Assembly (NCBI GenBank): GCA_964500775.1
Contig: CAZCQG010000001.1
Coordinates: forward strand, 39,189 to 103,188
DNA length: 64,000 bases
Reading direction: 5' to 3'
DNA from: CAZCQG01 sp964500775
Lineage (GTDB): Bacteria; Campylobacterota; Campylobacteria; Campylobacterales; CAZCQG01
Shown here piece by piece: positions 50,401 through 59,400 of the stretch. The notes under the pieces were generated by a model. The model saw nothing but the letters and a program-made list of their open reading frames with translations, searched no databases and was not told the DNA's origin. The first letter of the stretch is position 1. The number at the start of each line of letters is the position of its first letter. Made by a program: the position numbers and the translations under genes.

Positions 50401-53400
50401 TCGTGCTCTCCTCTTCGCCGTCCAATGCCACGCCGATAGCCCCCGTGGTGATTCTGCTATAATCAAGTATATCCGCGCCGCTTCCGCCGTCCACGTGATT
50501 GATGTAGTCGCTACCGCTGCCGAAGAATCCGCCCATAATAAATTTATCCGCGCCCGCGTCGCCGTAGAGATAATCATTCCCTCTTCCGCCGTATATCGTG
50601 TCGTTACCGTCCCCGCCTCGTATCACGTTTGCGGTATCGCTCCCTATGAGTATGTCTTGATTGATTGAGCCTTGGATATTTTCAAAGTGCAGCACCGTAC
50701 TGGTCGCTCCGCTTCGCAATGCGGAAGTCGCCGCATACACGGTGCTATCTATCGTCACTGCACTACCGCCGATGTTTGCGCTCACACCCGTGACACCCGC
50801 CACGCTAGCAAACGAGAGGGTATCTCCGCTCGTGTCCGCTCCTCCATCTAGATAATCTACGCCGCCGCCGCCATCAAGGGTATCGTCCCCGCCGCCGCCA
50901 AATACGGTGTTGATGCCGCTATTACCCGTGATCGTATCATCCGCCGTGTTAGAGCCGGTGATGATTTCTACATTTTTTATCGTATGGTTACTCAAGTCGC
51001 CGCCCACTCTGACCGTGGTAGGATCGCTTCCCTCTTGGAGGGTGATGATGATCTTATCCGCGACGTTGCTATAATTTACCGCATCGCCTACGCCTGCGCT
51101 ATGTCCGCCCCCGTCGATCGAAACACCCGTAAAGTCCGTACCGTTAAAAGTATCGTCTCCCAATCCGCCCAAGAACTGATACGCGCCGTTTGTAAGGGTA
51201 AATACGTCATCTCCTTGGCTACCTTCAAAAACCGAGATATTTTTTACGTAGTCGCTATCGCCGCCGTTTATTCCAATAGCATAAACGCTTTGAGATACGC
51301 CGTTTTCATCATTATACGTAGTAGTCGCGCCGAGATCGACGGTAATAGCATGTGTGGAAGTGAGATTGCTATAGTCGACCTTGTCGCTTCCCCCTTCGCC
51401 ATCCATAAAGTCGCTGCCGCTCGTCTTGCCGATAAATGTATCATCGCCCAATCCGCCGTAGAGATAGTTTGCTCCGCCGATACCGTAAATGACATCATCG
51501 CCGTTACCGCCTTTGATGATGTTTGAGGCGCTGTTTCCTTTTAAAATATCATCTTGATTCGAACCCGTGAGATTTGCGAAATGAAGAAGCGTATCTAACC
51601 CGTCCCCGATAGTATTTTGTTGCACGGTGATGCCGAGATCGACGCTCACTCCCGCCGCCGCTTGCGCGTAGCTTACCGTGTTGTTTCCTCCCGCACCGTC
51701 AAGGACGTTATCGGAATCATTCCCTTGGATAGTATCATCACCGCTACTGCCTATGACGTTTTCCATATTGTAAAGTTTGTCGGTATAGGTTGTCGCGCCG
51801 AATGTCACGCTTCCCGTGCCGTTTGTCGTTCCGCGAAGCGTAGCGATCACGCTTGAAGCGTCGCTATAATTCACCGTATCCACGCCATCCCCGCCGTCTA
51901 TGGTGTCATGCCCCTCTCCGCCGATGAGTATGTCGTTTCCGTCTTCGCCGAAAAGTTTATCATCCCCTTCTCCGCCGTAGATGAGGTCTTGTCCTATGCC
52001 GCCGTAGATTTTGTTTTGTATATCGCTCCCTATGAGCGTATCATCGCCGCTTCCTGATGATATATTTTCAAAGTTGAGGATAGTATCGGTGCCGATCGTC
52101 GTACCGCTCGCTTGATTCGCGGCATACGTGACGCTATTAAGCGTCGTGATAGCGCCGATATTTGCGACTACTTTCGCACCAGCGTTTTCAAAGCTTACGG
52201 TGTCATTACTACTAGCGCCGCCGTCGAGTATATTCGTACCGCTATCACCCTCTATCTTGTCATCCCCTTGCGAACCGAGGACGTTATTGATATTTCTTAG
52301 ACTATGGTGATTCGCCTCTACTCCCAAGGTGACCGCGCTAAACGAGCTTCCCATGAGGCGCAAGGTCACGCCGTCGGTCAAATCGCTATAATCGACGGTG
52401 TCTCCGTTCGTCTGTGAAGCAGTACCGCCGTCTATCGCCGCACCCGTACCGTCCACGCCGTCTTCAAAGATAAATCTATCGTCTCCACCCTCTCCATAGA
52501 GTCTATCGCCGCCTACGCTAACAAAGATACTATCATCGCCGGCACCCCCTTTAAGGGTGTTTTTGTTCGCATCTCCTTTGAGAGTATCATCGCCCGCACC
52601 GCCCGTGAGATTCTCTATATTTTGCAAAGTATCGGTTTTTACTACGGAACCATCACTCGCGAGTTTTACCTCTATGCTCCCCATGGAGAGATCCGCATCT
52701 ACATAATGGGTGTTTGCGCTAATGCCGCTATAATCGACCGTATCTCCGCCTATCTCATCGGTAGTACCGCCGTAATAGGTGTCATCCCCGTCGTTAAACG
52801 AACTAATAAAAAGATCATCCCCCGCTTCGCCGTAGAAGGTATCATTATCCGCGCCGCCGCTAAAGGTATCATTTCCCGCATTTCCCCTGATGGTATCTTT
52901 TCCGCTGCCGCCCGTAAAAGTATCGGCATACGTACTTCCCCATATCTCTTCTATATCTACTAGTTTGTCTTTTCCTGCGGTAAAGCCGTTGTAATAGACG
53001 TGGTACTGTGCATCTTGCGTCAAAGAGAGATCGACTTTGATTCCATCGGTATTCGCGCGGTAATCGGCGATGTCGACAAATGCGCCGTTTCCGCCATCAA
53101 GGACGTTTATGCCGCCTCTGCCCCAAAGGGTATCATTTCCTAATCCGCCTTCTAGCGTATTGTTACTGCTATTGCCGCTTAAAGTATCCGCGCCGCCGCC
53201 GCCCGCGACGTTCTCTATCCCTATCATGGTGATGAGATCATTGGCATCGTCGGTGTATTGCTGTTCGTTGACATTGGAGAGATCGAGTCTCACGGCGCTA
53301 TTGGTATATGCAAAACTCACAAAGTCGCTATCCGCACCGCCGTCTATATAGTCTCTGCCGCCAAAGCCTAGGAGGGTATCTTCGCCGCTGCCGCCTTTGA

Positions 53401-56400
53401 GGGTATTTCGCCCCGTATTTCCCGTGAGCGTATCGTCGCCGCTGCCGCCGACGATCCCGTCTATGGCTAAAAATGTTTGATTCCCGTAGCCGACGATAGT
53501 TTTCGTGCCGTCGGTGATATTGACGTTTAGATCGGTAGTCGCGCCGCTATAATCGACCGTGTCGCTACCGCTACCGCCCTCATAATAATCCGCTCCGACG
53601 GATGCGATAAACCAGTCGTCCCCGTCTTCGCCCACAAAGCTATCATCTGCGCTATTGCTCCCTTTGAGGGTATCGGCATAATCGCTCCCGACAACCGTGT
53701 CTATCCCTTGGAGTTTATCCCTACCGCCAAGTCCGTCATCTAGTACTTGGAAATTCGTCCCGTCCATATCGACGTATACACTTGATGTGGAGTTTTTGTA
53801 GCTCGCTACGTCACTGCCGCTACCGCCTATAAGCGTATCATCGCCGCCGCCTCCGACTAAGGTATTGTGCCCTCCGAATCCATTCAAGACGTTGTTATTA
53901 GAATCACCGCTTATAAGGTCGTTTTTCTCCGTACCGATTACGTTTTCGATACCGAAAAGCTTATGTGATGCGACACCGTTCAGGGTAGAAATCGCTTGAT
54001 TGTTTCCATCGAGCGTTACGTTTACTCCATTTACCGCCGCCCCAAGATCGGTCACTTGACTGAAATCAACCGTATCCGTGCCGTATCCGCCGACGAAACT
54101 GTTTTGTCCGTGGTCTTTAGAGGTGACGTAAAACGTATCGCTATCCGTGCCGCCGTCATAGAGATTCGTACCGTTTGCGCTATAGAAAACGTCATCCCCC
54201 GCAAGACCTCTTAAAATATCGTTCGTGCTTCCCGTAAACGTGTCGCCGTAGCCCGAGCCGTGGACTTCGTCTATATCTACGAGTTTATCTTTGCCGCTAT
54301 CTCCGTCATTGACTATCTGATAGCCGTCCGCCGCGCTCATATCGACGGTGATCGCGGCACTTGCGAGTTGGTAATACGCAATATCCACGCCGCTACCGCT
54401 CCCCACGAGCGTATCATTACCGCTAGCACCGTAGAGGGAGTTTCTTCCCGCGCTTCCGCCATTCAGTATGTTGGCATCGCTATTGCCGTAGAGAGTATTA
54501 TCGGAGCTATTTCCTACTACGTTTTCGACGGTAAAGATCACGTCGTTTTCATCGCCTACGTCAAAATCGTCGTTGTTATTCGTGTCGATTCTCGCTCTGC
54601 TTTCGGCGAGGCTTACGTATGCTTTTCCTGTTCTTAAGCTTAGGTCGATGGTATCTTGCCCGTCTCCGCCGTAGATTGTGTCATTTCCCGTACTGCTATA
54701 TATCGTATCGCTATCCAATCCGCCGAAAATCGTATCTACGCCGCTACCGCCCGTGATGAGGTCATTTCCACTGCCGCCCGAGAGTGTGTTCGTACCCGCC
54801 GTCCCTTTGATCGTATCATTTCCGGCACTTCCGTCTAGGATATTGTCGAAAGTATCTCCCGTGAGGGTATCGCTATTGGCGGTGGCTATGATGTGGGAGA
54901 TGTTTTGGACGGTGTTGGTATTTCCTCCCGCGAGTGAAATACTTACGGGGTTTGCACCGTTTAGGGTGACGTTCAGTCCGCCCGTAGCTTGATTCGCATC
55001 GCTATCCAAAACCAAGCTGTAATCGATAGTGTTGATTCCGCTGATTCCGTTAAAGGTGTCATTTCCGGTACCGCCGAGCGCATCACTTGCGGAGACTATA
55101 AACGTATCGTCGCCGCTACTGCCGTACACCGTATCGCTTCCCGTACCGCTAAAGACGGTATTGTCGTACACGGTGTAGTCCACGATCGATTCGGTTTGCC
55201 GTGAGGTGTAGACTATATTGTCTTGATTCCCGCCGATAAACGTGTCATTCCCCGCACCGAGCTCAAAAGTCATCTGTGTCGCCGAAGCACGCGTCGCGTC
55301 GACCACGTCGCTATTTTTCGTACCGATGATCTTTTCGATGCTAATCAGGGTATCTTTACCGAGATTCCCGTTATCTTGGACTTGCTGGGTCGCAAGGTTG
55401 AGATTCACGTTCAACCCGTTCAACCCGCTCACCGCGCTATAATCCGCCGTATCGGTATCGCCGCCGCCGTCCAAGGTGTTATTGCCGCCGCGTCCCACGA
55501 GGGTGTCATCCCCCGCTAATCCGCTGATGACGTTGCCGCTGCTATTGCCGTAGAGTTTGTCGTTGCCCGTTCCCCCTTCTACGTTTTCGATATTGGAGAT
55601 CTGCACTCTCCCTTTACCCGTATTTTGGATACCGCTATCCGCCAAGTCGAGGGTGATTCCCGTCGCTCCGCCGAAATCAAAGCTCACAAAATCAGTCCCC
55701 GCTCCGCCATCGATCACGTCTAGCTCATCTATGCCGTTGTTGCCGTTGGGGAGGAGCGTATCATCGCCGTCGTTCCCGACCAATACATTCGATCCGTTCG
55801 TACCGGTGATAACATCATCCCCGCTACCCCCTATCGCCCCTTCGATAGATATAAACGTGTCGTTTCCAAATCCTATCCCGATAGCCACGGGAGTACCTGA
55901 AACTCCTAGGTCGATGTTGAGATTCTGCGTCGCGCTCGCATAGCTCGCGACATCTATGCCGTCCCCGCCATTGAGGATGTCATTCCCGCCGCTTCCTATG
56001 ATGGTATCAGCACCCAATCCGCCAAAGATAGAGTTGTCGGAGCTGCTGCCCGTTATGATGTCTTTATTATCGCTCCCTATGACGTTTTGGATATTTACGA
56101 ATGTGTCTTTGACCGTGTTCGCCCCTACGGTGTATACCTCTTGGACGGTAGTTTTGCTTAGATCCACCGTCACTTCGCTAGATGCTCCGCTATAGGAGAC
56201 GGTATTCACTCCGCCTCCGCCGTGGAGATAGTTTGTCCCTAGCCCGCCGTTTAGCGTATCGTCCCCGTCGCCGCCTTGCAAGGTGTTATTTTTACTATTT
56301 CCCGTGAGCGTGCTATCCAAATCGCTTGCGGTAATATTTTCGATATTGTAGATTTTGTGCGTAGCCGTGCCGTCTTCGTACGATCTCGCTTCCGCGCCGT

Positions 56401-59400
56401 CTTCGGCTAAGGTGAGCGCTATTTTCGCATTGACGTTTGAGAAATCGATAGTATCGCCGAGAATCTCGCTACTACTTCCGCCGTCGATAAAATCGATACC
56501 CCCGCCCGCGACGATCTTGTCATCGCCGCTTTCGCCTAAAAGATAGTCATTGCCGCTGCCGCCCCCTAGCGTATCGCTACCGATGCCACCGTAAAAAGCA
56601 TTGACTACGCTACTCGTATCGGTAGAGATGATCGTATCCGAATAGTTCGACCCTCTGATGTTTTCTATCCCTATGAGGGTATCTGTGTCCGTGCCGATAG
56701 CTACCGTGCCGCTTCCCGTGTTATCCAACGTCACCTCGATACCGAAACTCGCACTGCTATAATCGACCAAGTCGCCGCTAGCACCGCCGTCAAAAGTGTT
56801 ATTTTGGTCGTTGCCGATAAAAGTGTTATTTTGGTCGTTGCCGATAAAAGTGTCGTTTTGCGCCGTCCCTATGATGTTTTCGATATTGAGAATCGTATCG
56901 GCGACAGAGTTCCCTTTATCCACCGTGCCGCTCAATAAATTTGCCCGAATACCGTTGTGTGAAAAACTATAGTCTGCGGTATCGCGCCCCCCTAGACCGT
57001 TTAACGTGTTTACTTCTGAATTTCCCGCCAATATGTCATCTTTTGCCGTTCCGATGAGATTCTCGATGCCGCTGATGGTATCGGTGCCCCCCTTACCCGT
57101 ATCTTGCGCATTTGTGTCATAGAGCTTGACCGTTACCCCCACACTACTCGCATCACCTATGGCTATCACGTCTTCGTAGCTCAATGTATCTACGTCTCCG
57201 CTGCCGTCGCCGCCTATGATGGTATCGTCCCCCGTGCCGCTATAGAGCGCGTCGCTACCGCTACCGCCATCAAGCGTATTGGTGCCGCCCACCCCCTTGA
57301 TGGTATCGTTTCCTTTGAGTCCGTAGATGGTGTTGTCGATAGTTGCGGCTCCGATGATCGTGTCACCGAATGTTACGAGGTCGGTACCTCTGATACCCTC
57401 GATGTTTATGAGGGTATCGACTCCATCGCCCGTGACCCAGCCCACATCTAGGTTTGCGATGATCGCATTTCCCGTGACGATAGAGTAGTCCACAATATCA
57501 CCGCCGGCTCGTCCATCAAAGGTGTTGTTGCCGCTATTGCCGCTAAATACGTCCGCATAATCGGTACCGATGATATTTTCGATATTTACGAGCCTATCGG
57601 CATTACCGTTTCTCGTAGCTTCGCCCCACGTCTCGCCTAGCACCACCGCATCGGGACTTAAAAGCTTTGCCGTGACACCGACACCATCCGATGCCGCGCT
57701 ATAATCGACCGTATCGCTTCCGGCACCGCCGTCCAAGGTGTTGCTTCCCGCACCGCTTAAAAGGGTATCGTCTCCCAGTTCACCGTAGAGGGTATTTGCC
57801 CCCTCTTTTCCATCGAGGATGTCATTCCCTTTGCCACCGCTTAGAATATTGGCGGAAATATCTCCCGTGATAGTGTCCCGATAGTCGCTCCCGATGACGT
57901 TTTCGATAGCTATAAGGGTATCGTTTCCCGAACCGCTCGCAGTACCGCCGACGAGATCTACTATGACCCCCGCACCTGCGTTTGAGGTCGCTAGCGTCGC
58001 ATACGAGACGGTGTCGCTTCCCTCGCCCCCGTGCACGGTATCGTTACCTTTTCCCGGAGCTATGGTGTCATCACCCTTTCCTCCATAGAGCGTATCATTG
58101 TGGCTCTGCGCCAAAATCGTATCGGTAGTCACGCCGCCAAAAACCGTAGTATCTATGTCGCCCGTTCGGATGATATTGTCGTTGAGATTGGTCGCCATGA
58201 CAAACCCATCGGGATACTCGGCGCTCACCGCTTCGTATCGGTAGGTAAGGGGCGAATTTGGATCTACGGTTTTGACGTTCACGCCATAAGTTTTTTCAAA
58301 CGCAATCTCGGTAAGTTCGGGTGGCTCTGCGGTCAACTTGTCCGCTTCCTCGTAGTTATCGATACTCCACTTCGATTCTGCTTCTATTTTCATCGCAAAA
58401 TCGACATCAAGGGAGCGTTTGTACTTGATAGCGATATTTATGTCGCCGTTGTTTGGATTTACCGAAAAACCGTTTAATAAGCTCTCGGTCGTGCTCGTGC
58501 TCCGTTTTATCTCCCACGCTCCGCCGCCTAGAGAAGTGCCGCCCACTATCTCCACATCGGCAGGTAGTCCGGAAATTTGGATAAGGGTCACCCCGAAACC
58601 TTGCGGCTGGGAAGGGCTTAGTTTGATAAGTCTTGAGGTGTAGGCGTCGGTAAAAAAGTTCGTGCTGTCATCTGCATAGATGACCGACTTTGCGTACATC
58701 GTGTTATTGACCGTGCTGTAGTCGACATCTTCGGCACTAGTCTGTCTTTGTAGCTCGCTAAGGGCGGGGTTGCCCGGATAGTCGTTGGCATACGTTATCC
58801 CCCCGCCGCCTACTACAATGAGCGTCTTATCTACTTCTTCACCTGTGCTAGATTCTTGAACCTCGATATGCTGCACGTCTATATCAAACGTCAATGTAGG
58901 CAATATCCCTTCAACTTGAGCTTTGGCGGGCGGCGGCGGAGAGATTTTCGGCTCATCGGAGGTATATGCGCTCGTCTCCTCTTCGGGGGATTCGTCTACT
59001 AGTTCGACGACAGGGGCTTCAAAATCGGATTTCGCCGTATTGTCGTTATCCCTTTCCGCTACGTCTTGCTGTACGGCGAGCTGGGTCGCTATCTTCATCA
59101 CTTTTTCGATCTCTTCGGATTCTTCGACGATTTTTTTGACCTTGTCCTCTTTTTGTATCTCGGTTTCGGCAGGAATAGAGCTAAAAGGGAGATCGTTTAT
59201 CTCTTCGATCTTGGAGAGTATTTGTCCGAGGCTAAATTTTTGTCCGCCCATACCCACAAATCCCGGAGGGTTGTCGCTATATCCCATAAGCGCCATAGAG
59301 ACAAAAGTGAGAAGCCCGCCGTTTGGCAATTTGGTAACGATGTCACCCGCTATGAGCCTGTAGTCGAGGTTTTCTAGATTGATTCCGTCGAGCTGGTACT

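Noticed and set aside
36500..58198. Regularly spaced repeats that might be taken for a CRISPR or satellite array
   Set aside because: The repeats keep the minus-strand reading frame, vary in DNA sequence and encode RTX nonapeptides; there are no constant repeats with unique spacers.
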